From the NCBI GenBank assembly GCA_945863085.1, contig CAMBCD010000162.1:1-6417 (forward strand): 6,417 bases of DNA, read 5' to 3'. This document shows, piece after piece, positions 1-6,343 of this stretch. A program made the translations under genes and the position numbers. Below the pieces are notes generated by a model. That model did not search any database. It had not been told where the DNA came from and worked only from the letters and a program-made list of their open reading frames with translations. This DNA comes from Bordetella parapertussis (GTDB lineage Bacteria > Pseudomonadota > Gammaproteobacteria > Burkholderiales > SG8-41). The first letter of the stretch is position 1. Every line of letters begins with the position of its first letter.

Positions 1-167
1 GCAGCCAGCGCCGAAATGACCCAGGGATTGACCAGCAGTTTCGCCAAAAACCAGATTCGGTCCGGCGTTTCAAGCGGAAATGCGCCGGCGGCGACCACCT
101 GCCACTTGATCACGATCTGGCTGTAGACTGTTAAAAAAATAGTAATAAAAACAAATAGATAGCTCAT
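1..167 (-). CDS. ArnE-like small DMT/EamA membrane protein (5' part only; gene runs off the left edge)
   Basis: An open frame starts at ATG 167 and stays open for 55 codons to the window edge, so only the N-terminus is visible. It reads MSYLFVFITIFLTVYSQIVIK, then a short polar stretch (LETPDR) and a second hydrophobic stretch (LLVNPWVISALA). A first helix running into YSQIVIKW, then a loop and a second helix, is the pattern of small four-helix drug/metabolite-transporter proteins such as ArnE/ArnF and EamA halves. ArnE/ArnF flip undecaprenyl-phosphate-linked aminoarabinose across the inner membrane. The ATG overlaps the TGA of the acetyltransferase (ATGA, 164-167) and there is no good Shine-Dalgarno sequence, so translation is probably coupled. 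Location behind a polyprenyl-phosphate glycosyltransferase suggests it flips that enzyme's product, which is inference. The first 12 codons are very AT-rich compared with the genes upstream. An unrelated small membrane protein cannot be excluded from 55 residues. Confidence 0.72.
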   Translation of the reverse strand, partial: MSYLFVFITIFLTVYSQIVIKWQVVAAGAFPLETPDRIWFLAKLLVNPWVISALA

Positions 168-832
168 TTTGTCCATCGGTGGTAAACGTCGACAGCGCGG
201 CGCAGCCGAAACCCCAGCGTTATGCAGAGATTGGTCTCGGCAATATTCGCTGCAGAAACTGATGTGCACAGTTCCGTGTGGCCTTGGCGGAAAAGCTCAT
301 CGCACACTACAGTCCACAACAACTTCCCAAGGCCGCGCCCACGGAACGGCTCGGCCAGCGCGCTTAGAACGAGTCGGTTGCCGTCGACGGCTAAAAATCC
401 AGCGAGCAGCCCGTCAAAACGCAGGCCGTAAGCGCCGCCCGCCGCGTGCACCTGTCGTAACCAATTGTCATAACGCAAATTGGCTTGGGCGTGTGGCAAG
501 TTGAAATCACGGTGAAATCGGCCGTGCGCGAACGCGCCATGGCAGATTTCCAGAAGATCGGTTAGCACGTCATCGCGAGAATAGCTCGCGCGCGGATCGC
601 GGTTCCCAGTAAACCGTTCCCGCGGGCAGTAAGGCTCGAGCAGCGTATCGCAATAATAGAAGCCGTATTGGTGTAGTAGCGCCTTCGACGCCACCGGCTC
701 GACCTTGATTGAGTAATGTCCGGTGCGGACGGACGCTTCCCGCAAGGCATCCTCCTCCAGCGCACCAATCTCGTAACAATCGCACCCGAATGCAGCGCTA
801 TCCCACTCAATGCGCCTAATCGCGGGATGCAT
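164..832 (-). CDS. GNAT-family N-acetyltransferase, WecD/RffC-like
   Basis: This is a 222-residue protein from ATG 832 to a TGA at 164-166. The C-terminal half (about 85-222) is a GNAT domain. The acetyl-CoA pyrophosphate loop is seen as RGRGLGK at 164-170, after a strand LVLSALAEPF. Asn-rich SAANIAETNLCITLGF (192-208) forms the end of the fold. The N-terminal half, with WDSAAFG at 10-16, AFAHGRFHRDF at 100-110 and a following NWL, matches the layout of WecD/RffC, the dTDP-fucosamine acetyltransferase of E. coli, which has nearly the same length. Such enzymes acetylate the amino group of a nucleotide-linked amino sugar in the cytoplasm; the substrate here is unknown. A TTG at 838, two codons upstream, is an alternative start. 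Both starts lie inside the glycosyltransferase 3' end (stop 816-818) and neither has a convincing Shine-Dalgarno, so coupled translation is likely. ATG is preferred by codon only. Confidence 0.85.
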   Translation of the reverse strand: MHPAIRRIEWDSAAFGCDCYEIGALEEDALREASVRTGHYSIKVEPVASKALLHQYGFYYCDTLLEPYCPRERFTGNRDPRASYSRDDVLTDLLEICHGAFAHGRFHRDFNLPHAQANLRYDNWLRQVHAAGGAYGLRFDGLLAGFLAVDGNRLVLSALAEPFRGRGLGKLLWTVVCDELFRQGHTELCTSVSAANIAETNLCITLGFRLRRAVDVYHRWTK

Positions 833-1754
833 GGTCAAACGTCGCGTTCATGACAACGTACAGTGGCCGCTTCTTGGCCTCGTCGAAGGTCTTGCCTAGA
901 TAGATCCCGAGCACGCCGAGGATACTGATGATGATGCCTCCAATAAAATAAACGGATACAAACAGGCTGGGCCAACCGACCACGGGTGAGCCGTAAAGCG
1001 CAGCGCGCATAAGTATGAACACTCCGGCCGCAAACGACAGCAGCGATATGGCAAAACCAAAGCGCACCGCAAGCCGCAACGGCTTGTCGGAATAGGCAAT
1101 GATGGTGTCGATGGCGAGCCGCCATAGTTTGCCAAAAGTGTAGGTCGAATGGCCTTCATGCCGCGTTGCGTGACTGACCTCGATTGCCGCGGTCGGGAAT
1201 CCCATCCAATTCACCAGCCCTCCGAAAAAACGCAGTTGCTCACGCATCTGCCGGCAACCCAGCACGACTTTGCGTGAAATGATGCGAAAATTTCCGGTGG
1301 CACTGTCGTATTCGGTATCCGCGAGCCAGCTCAGCAACTGGTAGAAACACCAGGACGAAAACCGCTTGAGCCAGCCATCGGTGCGGCCGCCGCGGCGCGC
1401 CAGCACCACGTCGTAACCTTCCTGCGCCTTGGCATACAAGCGCGGAATCTCTTCCGGACGGTCCTGCAGATCGCAGTCCATCACCACCACCCAGTCGCCG
1501 GCGGCCACGTCGAGGCCCGCGGTAATGCCGTAATGCTGGCCGAAATTGCGGCTGAACTGCAGGCCTTTGACGCGCGGATCCGCGGTGGCCAGTGTGCGAA
1601 TGATTTCCCAGGAGCGATCGCCGCCGCAATCCTCGACCAGCACGATTTCAAAATCCCTGGTCACCGGTTCGATAGCCGCCACCAGCCGGCGATAGAGCTC
1701 GTCCAGGCAGCCTTCGGCCTTGTAGACAGGGATCACGACAGAAAGCAGCGGCAT
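816..1754 (-). CDS. Family 2 glycosyltransferase, polyprenyl-phosphate type (ArnC/GtrB-like)
   Basis: This is a 312-residue, inner-membrane-anchored GT-A enzyme of the DPM1/GtrB/ArnC group, which transfers a sugar from a nucleotide donor to undecaprenyl phosphate. The N-terminus LSVVIPVYKAEGCLDEL (4-20) and VLVEDCGGDRSW (38-49) form the nucleotide-binding part. MDCDLQDRPEE (92-102) contains the metal-binding DXD-type motif. RHEGHSTYTFGKLWRLAID (198-216) is the usual acceptor-loop region. Two membrane helices follow at about 229-250 and 262-286. EAKKRPLYVV (292-301) is the typical tail. The usual 'DDGS' motif reads 'EDCGGD' here. AGGAG (1766-1770 on the plus strand as ctcct) lies 11 nt before the ATG, inside the last codons of msbA, whose stop is only 5 nt away. 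The transferred sugar is not predictable; the neighbouring acyltransferase and ArnE-like gene favour an amino sugar for LPS or another surface glycan. Confidence 0.9.
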   Translation of the reverse strand: MPLLSVVIPVYKAEGCLDELYRRLVAAIEPVTRDFEIVLVEDCGGDRSWEIIRTLATADPRVKGLQFSRNFGQHYGITAGLDVAAGDWVVVMDCDLQDRPEEIPRLYAKAQEGYDVVLARRGGRTDGWLKRFSSWCFYQLLSWLADTEYDSATGNFRIISRKVVLGCRQMREQLRFFGGLVNWMGFPTAAIEVSHATRHEGHSTYTFGKLWRLAIDTIIAYSDKPLRLAVRFGFAISLLSFAAGVFILMRAALYGSPVVGWPSLFVSVYFIGGIIISILGVLGIYLGKTFDEAKKRPLYVVMNATFDHASRD

Positions 1755-1759
1755 AGGGA

Positions 1760-3502
1760 TCAGTTCTCCTGCGTCGCCTGAAACTGGTTGCGATAGAGCT
1801 GCGCATACTTGCCGTTGCGCGCCAGCAGTTCGGCATGGCTGCCGCTTTCGGCGATACGCCCTGCATCGAGCACGACGATGCGGTGCGCTTTTTCGATGGT
1901 CGACAGCCGATGCGCAATGACCAGCGTGGTGCGTCCGCGCATCAGCACTTCCAGCGCGGCCTGCACATGGCGCTCCGATTCGGTATCCAGTGCCGAAGTT
2001 GCCTCGTCGAGGATCAGCACCGGTGCGTTTTTCAGCAGCGCGCGCGCGATCGCCAGGCGCTGGCGCTGGCCGCCCGAGAGTTTTACGCCGTTTTCGCCGA
2101 TGACGGTATCGAGCCCAGCGGGCATCTGTTTGATAAATTCCATCGCATGCGCGGCCTCGGCCGCCGCAATGATCTCGGCGCGCGATAACTTGTTCATCAC
2201 ACCGTAGGCAATGTTCGCCGCCACCGTGTCGTTGAACAGCACCACGTCCTGGCTGACCAGCGCAATATTGGCGCGCAGCGCGGCGAGTTTCAGATCGGAA
2301 ATGTCATGGCCGTCGAGCAGGATGCGCCCGCCGGTCGGCGTGTAGAACCGCGGCACCAGGTTGGCCAGCGTGGTTTTGCCGCTGCCCGAGGCGCCGACCA
2401 GCGCCACGGTCTCGCCCGGCGCAATCGCCAGGTCGATGCCGTCCAGCGCATGGCGGCCATCGGCGCCGTAAGCGAAGGACACGCGCTCGAAACGGATTTC
2501 ACCACGTGCGCGACCCGGATCCGCGGTACCGGTATCGGATTCTCCCGCCTGGTCGATCAGCGCGAACACGCTTTCCGCAGCGGCGAGGCCGCGCTGCAGC
2601 GGTTCATTGACGCTGGTCACCCGTTTCAGCGGCGCCGTCAGCATCAGCATCGCAGTGATGAACGAGACAAAACCGCCGACGGTGATCTGGTCCGTGTTGG
2701 ACTGCTGCGTAGCCAGGTAGACGATGGTCGCCAGCGCCAGGGCCGCGATGAACTGCACGATGGGCACGTTGGCCGCGGTCGCCGCGATCTGTCGCATCAA
2801 CTGGCGGCGCACATTGTTGGCCTGGGTATCAAAACGGGCCTGTTCGTATTCCTGCCCGCCAAACAGCTTGACCACGCGATGCCCCTCGATGGTTTCCTGG
2901 ATGACCTGGGTCATCTCCCCCATCTGGCCCTGTACTGCGCGGCTGGTCGTGCGCAAGCGCACACTGATCGTGCGCACCACCAGCACGATCACCGGCGCCA
3001 TCACCAGGGCGAGCAGCGTGAGCTTCCAGTTGAGCCACAGCATCCACGCCAGCAAGCCGACGATGACCAGTGATTCCTTGAAAATCGCCATCAGCACGCT
3101 GGTCGCCGCGGTGGTCACCTGCATGACATCGAAGGTCAGCTTGGAAATCAGGTTGCCCGAGGCCTGGTCATCGTAATAACGCGCAGGCAATGTCAGCAGC
3201 TTGCGGAACATCAGCCCGCGCAAATCCATCACCAGCCGGTTGCCCACCCAGGACAGCGCAAACTGCGCGACATATTCAGCCAGGCCGCGCACCACGAACA
3301 GGCCCAGTATCAATAACGGCATCCAGCGGATCACCGCCTCGTTTTTTTCAACGAACACGCCGTCGAGCAGGGGTTTCAGCAAGGCCGGCAAGGCCGGCTC
3401 CGTGGCCGCCACGATGATGACGCCGAGCACGCCGAGGGCGAACGTGCGCCAGTACGGACGCACATGGCGTACCAGTCGCAAATACAGCGCCGTGCCGGAC
3501 AT
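1760..3502 (-). CDS. msbA: MsbA-type lipid A export ABC transporter (fused permease/ATPase)
   Basis: This 580-residue protein matches the length of E. coli MsbA (582). MsbA is a homodimeric inner-membrane flippase that moves lipid A-core to the periplasmic leaflet. Six membrane helices lie in residues about 20-300, in the order of an ABC type-IV exporter. The coupling region is IQETIEGHRVVKLFGGQEYE (201-220). The ATPase domain shows Walker A GASGSGKT (370-377), the Q-loop SQDVVLFNDTVAANI (417-431), signature LSGGQ (475-479), Walker B VLILDE (495-500) with ATSALD, and H-loop His531 in IAHRLS, so it should be catalytically intact. The start was chosen at ATG 3502 because an in-frame extension to 3682 would only translate a non-coding repeat (3540-3704). 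No Shine-Dalgarno is obvious upstream. The gene heads the glycan cluster and its last codons carry the ribosome binding site of the glycosyltransferase. A role in lipid A export is inferred by family, and a related lipid substrate is possible. Confidence 0.92.
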   Translation of the reverse strand: MSGTALYLRLVRHVRPYWRTFALGVLGVIIVAATEPALPALLKPLLDGVFVEKNEAVIRWMPLLILGLFVVRGLAEYVAQFALSWVGNRLVMDLRGLMFRKLLTLPARYYDDQASGNLISKLTFDVMQVTTAATSVLMAIFKESLVIVGLLAWMLWLNWKLTLLALVMAPVIVLVVRTISVRLRTTSRAVQGQMGEMTQVIQETIEGHRVVKLFGGQEYEQARFDTQANNVRRQLMRQIAATAANVPIVQFIAALALATIVYLATQQSNTDQITVGGFVSFITAMLMLTAPLKRVTSVNEPLQRGLAAAESVFALIDQAGESDTGTADPGRARGEIRFERVSFAYGADGRHALDGIDLAIAPGETVALVGASGSGKTTLANLVPRFYTPTGGRILLDGHDISDLKLAALRANIALVSQDVVLFNDTVAANIAYGVMNKLSRAEIIAAAEAAHAMEFIKQMPAGLDTVIGENGVKLSGGQRQRLAIARALLKNAPVLILDEATSALDTESERHVQAALEVLMRGRTTLVIAHRLSTIEKAHRIVVLDAGRIAESGSHAELLARNGKYAQLYRNQFQATQEN

Positions 3503-3531
3503 CGTTTTCACAGGGCGAAAGATAGCAAACT

Positions 3532-3568
3532 TTTGATAATTATGGAGAATTACGTAATCCTGCGACAA
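3532..3568 (-). promoter_or_regulatory. Candidate sigma-70 promoter for msbA operon
   Basis: On the minus strand, TTGTCG (plus 3563-3568) and CATAAT (plus 3539-3544) are separated by 18 nt. They match the -35 consensus at 4 of 6 positions and the -10 at 5 of 6. The predicted transcription start near 3532 would leave about a 30-nt leader before ATG 3502. The -10 overlaps the left terminal inverted repeat of the element at 3540-3704, and the -35 lies inside the element. Assigned by eye, without a score. Confidence 0.4.
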
Positions 3569-3704
3569 GTACCCCGTCATTCCGGACGCGCAAAGCGCGA
3601 GCCGGAATCCAGTGCCGTTAATGCGAAAAATCACTGGGTTCCCGCTTTCGCGGGAACGACATTTGAGAGTCTGGCGTGTCATCCACTGATGTAATTCTCA
3701 ATAA
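3540..3704. repeat. MITE/REP-like element with terminal inverted repeats
   Basis: The ends are 14-bp inverted repeats with one mismatch: TTATGGAGAATTAC at 3540-3553 and GTAATTCTCAATAA at 3691-3704. Inside lies a block (3575-3660) of the widely dispersed type that begins GTCATTCCGG and ends GGGAACGAC. It folds into two hairpins. The left is ATTCCGG (3579-3585) with CCGGAAT (3602-3608), capped by CGCGC (3587-3591) and GCGCG (3595-3599). The right is GTTCCCGC (3638-3645) with GCGGGAAC (3650-3657). A third stem pairs CCAGTG (3609-3614) with CACTGG (3632-3637). No open frame of its own and no clear target-site duplication were seen. Such blocks are common in beta- and gammaproteobacterial intergenic regions; grouping block and terminal repeats into a single element is inference. 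Confidence 0.65.
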
Positions 3705-3718
3705 GGGAAACCTGCAAA

Positions 3719-3746
3719 GAAAAAGCCGCGCAAGCGCGGCTTTTCA
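3719..3746 (-). terminator. Intrinsic terminator of the TonB-dependent receptor gene
   Basis: A 10-bp GC-rich stem pairs AAAAGCCGCG (3721-3730) with CGCGGCTTTT (3735-3744) around a CAAG loop. Read on the minus strand it ends in a run of five T residues and lies 22 nt beyond the receptor's stop, so it should end the btuB transcript and isolate it from the msbA operon. The plus-strand reading ends in four T residues and could also work, but no plus-strand gene is seen upstream. Confidence 0.88.
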
Positions 3747-3766
3747 AAACAACAAAAACAGCGGGT

Positions 3767-5743
3767 TCAGCGGAAGGTATAACGCGCCGTCACATACAGC
3801 ATGCGTTCCGGCGCCGGCAGCGCCGCATACGTCGGGAAGCCGGTAAACACCCCGTACGAGAAGTAATGCTCGTTGAACAGGTTCTGGATGCCCGCGGTAA
3901 AGCGCCAGTCGGCCTGGTCGTACGCCAGCTTCAGGTCAACGACGGTATATGCCGGCATTTTCTGGTTGAAGCTGTTCAACTCGTCACCGTCATAACGCTG
4001 CTCGCCGGTGTAACGCAAGGCCGCATCGATCCGCGCCCGGGGTATGAATTTCCAGCCCGCACCCAGGCTGGCGGCATGGCGCGGTACCAGCGGTACCTCG
4101 TTGCCGGCAATCGGCGTACCGCCGAAGCTGCCGGAGCGGAACTCGGCCTCGGCATAGGTATAACCCGCGGACAGGTCAAAACCCGAGGCGAACTGCCAGC
4201 GCGCCTCGGCTTCAACACCGCGACGTTGCGTCGGAGGCAGATTGCGGTTGGTAAAGGTCACCGGATCGAGCAGGATTTCGTTGTCCAGTTCAATGTCATA
4301 CAAGGCCAGCCGGTAACGCGCCGTGCTGCTGACCGACTCCAGCCCGATTTCACGGTCACGCGCGGTCTGCGGCTCGAGCAGGTTCACGGTCGCGGTGAAC
4401 AGGCTGTAGTTGTCATTGACGTTGGGCACGCGGAAACTGCTGCCGATCTTGCCGTAGGCCGCCCAGCTGCCCCCCAGCGGCTGGCGCAGTGCCAGCTCAT
4501 AGGCATCCAGATTGCGCTTGCGCTCGGTGCGGGCCGCGGCATTGGCCGGATCCGCCACGCCGTACGTCACGCGCTGGCCGCGCGCGCCGACAGCGAGTGA
4601 GGTGCCGCCGCTGAACACCGTTGTGTTCTGGAAATACAGTGCGTCGCTGCGCTGCGTCGCCTGCGGACGGCCGACGATGGACGGCCCGGCATTGCCCTGG
4701 AAATCCCAGTCTTCGACGTCAATGCCGGCAACCAGCGTGTTGTTCGTGCCGCCAAGCTGGTACGGCAGTCTGGCGCGCGGCGTGAACAGCCACTGGCGCG
4801 ACTCCGTCTGCACATTGTTGCGGAAGGGAAAAGCCACGAAGAATGATGAATCCGTGTCTTTTTTGCGATACGACAGATTCGCGGCAATTTCGCCGTCACC
4901 CAGCCGCTTGCTGCCGCCGAGGTTCAGGTACCCGCCGCTCAGCAAGGCAAAATCGCCCGGCAATGCCGCCTGTTTGCGGTTTGCCCTGATCTGCGCTTCG
5001 CTGATCGATCCCGGCAATTCGGAGCGCTGGTCATCCGCCCCGGCTTTCAGCGTCAGCGCGCCATGGTCGCCGGTGTAGCGCCAGTCGAGCTGCGCGCTGT
5101 CGATGCGCAGTGCATTGTTGTCGCGGTAGCCGTCGCTTTCACGGTGCGCCATGGTCAGGCGCAGGCCGGTGCGTTCGCCGGCAATGTTGGCGCCAACACG
5201 CACATCGCGCGTGCCATAACTGCCGACGCCACCTTCGACAAAACCGCCGCGGGTATTCGCTGTCGCCGCCCTGGTGATGATGTTGATGGTGCCACCGGTG
5301 GCGCCCGCGCCGTAGAGCACCGCGCCGCTGCCGCGCATGACTTCGATGCGTTCGATGGAATCGAGCGGAATCGCCGACCAGTTCACCGTGAGCTGTTCCA
5401 TTTCGCTGATGCGCTGGCCGTCGAGCAGCACCAGCGTGTTCTGGTCGCCGAAAATGCCGAAACCGCGCAGATCCACCTGCAAATTGGGTGTCCCGGACAG
5501 ATCGCGGGTCTGCACGCCGGGCAGCATGCGCAACAGCTCGGGTACGGTGCTGGCCGTGCTGTTGCGGATGTCTGATTCGGTAATGACCGTGACGCCGACC
5601 GGGAACTGGCGCAGGACATCGGGGAAACGGGTGGCGGTCACAACCACCGGGGACAATTCGCTGGCCGGGGCCGGGGCATCCGCCGCGTAAGCAGGGATGG
5701 CTGCCGCGCATAACGCCGCGGCGATGGGGTGATAACTCTTCAT
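3767..5743 (-). CDS. btuB: TonB-dependent outer-membrane receptor, probable vitamin B12 transporter BtuB
   Basis: This is a 658-residue TonB-dependent receptor. The N-terminus MKSYHPIAAALCAAAIPAYA is a Sec signal peptide with a likely cleavage after AYA (20/21). A TonB-box-like stretch LSPVVVTATR follows at 30-39. The plug domain spans about 41-158, with LRMLPGVQTRDLSG, DLRGFGI, LVLLDGQRI, IERIEVMRGSGAVLYGAGATGGTINIIT in the usual order. The remaining 500 residues have the alternating, aromatic-rich character of a 22-strand barrel. The last strand is LYVTARYTFR, so the usual terminal Phe is penultimate. Family members bind a scarce ligand outside and import it using TonB-ExbB-ExbD energy. The ligand is inferred as a cobalamin because the gene's leader contains a cobalamin riboswitch; sequence alone would not separate BtuB from siderophore receptors. 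AAGGA lies 7 nt before ATG 5743. No btuCDF genes follow, and a terminator closes the transcript, so it appears monocistronic. Confidence 0.9.
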   Translation of the reverse strand: MKSYHPIAAALCAAAIPAYAADAPAPASELSPVVVTATRFPDVLRQFPVGVTVITESDIRNSTASTVPELLRMLPGVQTRDLSGTPNLQVDLRGFGIFGDQNTLVLLDGQRISEMEQLTVNWSAIPLDSIERIEVMRGSGAVLYGAGATGGTINIITRAATANTRGGFVEGGVGSYGTRDVRVGANIAGERTGLRLTMAHRESDGYRDNNALRIDSAQLDWRYTGDHGALTLKAGADDQRSELPGSISEAQIRANRKQAALPGDFALLSGGYLNLGGSKRLGDGEIAANLSYRKKDTDSSFFVAFPFRNNVQTESRQWLFTPRARLPYQLGGTNNTLVAGIDVEDWDFQGNAGPSIVGRPQATQRSDALYFQNTTVFSGGTSLAVGARGQRVTYGVADPANAAARTERKRNLDAYELALRQPLGGSWAAYGKIGSSFRVPNVNDNYSLFTATVNLLEPQTARDREIGLESVSSTARYRLALYDIELDNEILLDPVTFTNRNLPPTQRRGVEAEARWQFASGFDLSAGYTYAEAEFRSGSFGGTPIAGNEVPLVPRHAASLGAGWKFIPRARIDAALRYTGEQRYDGDELNSFNQKMPAYTVVDLKLAYDQADWRFTAGIQNLFNEHYFSYGVFTGFPTYAALPAPERMLYVTARYTFR

Positions 5744-5746
5744 GCT

Positions 5747-5799
5747 GATTTCCTTGATTGCGCGTACCCGCCGTACGCTGGGTGCAACACAAAGGAATC
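5747..5799 (-). promoter_or_regulatory. RBS-sequestering hairpin (expression platform of the cobalamin riboswitch)
   Basis: On the minus-strand RNA, TTCCTT (plus 5792-5797) pairs perfectly with AAGGAA (plus 5750-5755), which contains the Shine-Dalgarno of the receptor gene. The pairing continues outward as GA with TC past a single bulged A. Inward it continues as TTGC (5784-5787) with GCAA (5758-5761), then GCGTAC with GTACGC (5762-5767 and 5773-5778) around a 5-nt loop. That gives about 18 base pairs in one hairpin. It has no following T-run, so control of translation rather than termination is likely. This was found by manual pairing, without energy calculation. Confidence 0.65.
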
Positions 5800-5889
5800 G
5801 CCGTGAGAGCTGACCGGGAAGGATGCGCGCCCGTCATGGATGACAGGCATATCCGGTAGGCCGCCCTGCGCGACTGTTCCTGACTAGCG

Positions 5890-6066
5890 AACCAGGCCGG
5901 TCTCCGGGCTCACAACCTTTGGCGCACCGCCTTCCCATCCCCGGGGGGACAGTGGCTAGTGATGCGTCATGGCGCTTGTTGCTCTAAGCGCCGGTTGCTT
6001 ACCGTTGCGGGGGCAGCACAGGCATCAGTAATGAAACTTCACCTGTTTCCCGTTTAACCGGCCTCC
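5890..6066 (-). ncRNA. Cobalamin (AdoCbl/B12) riboswitch aptamer
   Basis: All hallmark segments are present in order on the minus strand. They are GGGAAACAGGTGAAG (within 6033-6054), GCTGCCCCCGCAACGGTAAG (5998-6017), GCCACTG (within 5950-5956), GGGAAGG (5930-5936) and the B12 box AGCCCGGAGACCGGCC (5895-5910). The closing stem pairs GGCCGGT (6057-6063) with ACCGGCC (5895-5901), 7 bp. A peripheral hairpin GGCGCTT/AAGCGCC occupies 5971-5992. It sits about 150 nt before the TonB-dependent receptor and reads toward it, so B12 should lower receptor synthesis when plentiful, as in the RF00174-type family. The segment between GGTGAAG and the CCTGTGCTGCC part is about 14 nt longer than in the examples I recall. 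Outer limits are approximate. Confidence 0.95.
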
Positions 6067-6105
6067 CGTGGGGGAAAGCCGGCACCTGAAACGCGTCCGG
6101 AACGG

Positions 6106-6123
6106 GCTGCTTGCGGTAGCAGC
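6106..6123 (-). other. Small hairpin in the 5' leader upstream of the riboswitch
   Basis: A perfect 6-bp stem GCTGCT/AGCAGC with a 6-nt loop lies between the AT-rich promoter region and the aptamer. It would be transcribed at the 5' end of the receptor mRNA and may stabilise it. No specific function can be assigned. Confidence 0.4.
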
Positions 6124-6164
6124 TCGTCCTGGACAGGGCGGATTGTAACGTAGAACTGTCACTG

Positions 6165-6210
6165 GGAAAAACTAAATTATCATTTATAATCAAATACTTA
6201 TAAAAATAAC
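6165..6210 (-). promoter_or_regulatory. AT-rich probable promoter region of the riboswitch-btuB transcript
   Basis: This is the most AT-rich stretch of the gap and lies just upstream of the riboswitch on the minus strand. The best -10 is GATAAT (plus 6177-6182), with a weak -35 TTATAA 16 nt upstream. TATAAA nearby is an alternative. A start near 6170 would give a leader of about 430 nt carrying the aptamer. The exact promoter cannot be fixed by eye. Confidence 0.35.
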
Positions 6211-6307
6211 GCGGCACCGCGGCCACAACACGGGGTAAGTGATTACTCTGCCGGCAGCAAAGCGGCGCTGGACGTGCCAAGTTACTTTCAAAAGCCGCCG
6301 TTAACTG

Positions 6308-6337
6308 TTGACCCGCCAAGATTTTCCCCACTATAGT
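6308..6337 (+). promoter_or_regulatory. Sigma-70 promoter of the small coiled-coil gene
   Basis: TTGACC (6308-6313) and TATAGT (6332-6337), spaced by 18 nt, are each one or two bases from consensus. The expected transcription start, about 7 nt after the -10, falls on or next to A6344, the first base of the ATG, which implies a leaderless mRNA. Confidence 0.7.
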
Positions 6338-6343
6338 GCGCGC

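Noticed and set aside
2306..3073. A 255-codon plus-strand open frame
   Set aside because: It lies fully antisense to the conserved ATPase and membrane parts of msbA. The product is rich in Arg, His and Gln, typical of an antisense shadow in GC-rich DNA.
3531..3556. Possible Fur box (GATAATTATGGAGAATTAC)
   Set aside because: It only partly resembles the GATAAT repeat pattern, and the same bases are explained by the terminal inverted repeat and a -10 box. The neighbouring receptor is already under B12 control.
3555..3680. Target-site duplication around the repeat block
   Set aside because: No direct repeat of useful length flanks 3540-3704 or 3575-3660, so transposition could not be shown from this copy alone.
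3464..3694. A short plus-strand open frame ending in VPAFAGTT
   Set aside because: This is the well-known spurious translation of the dispersed repeat block, not a gene.
3866..4600. A 244-codon plus-strand open frame antisense to btuB
   Set aside because: The opposite frame encodes a full-length, motif-complete receptor; this one has no family features.
5829..5846. GTCATCCATGAC palindrome in the btuB leader as an operator or terminator
   Set aside because: The stem is only 4-5 bp with no T-run, and a single occurrence of such a palindrome is expected by chance.
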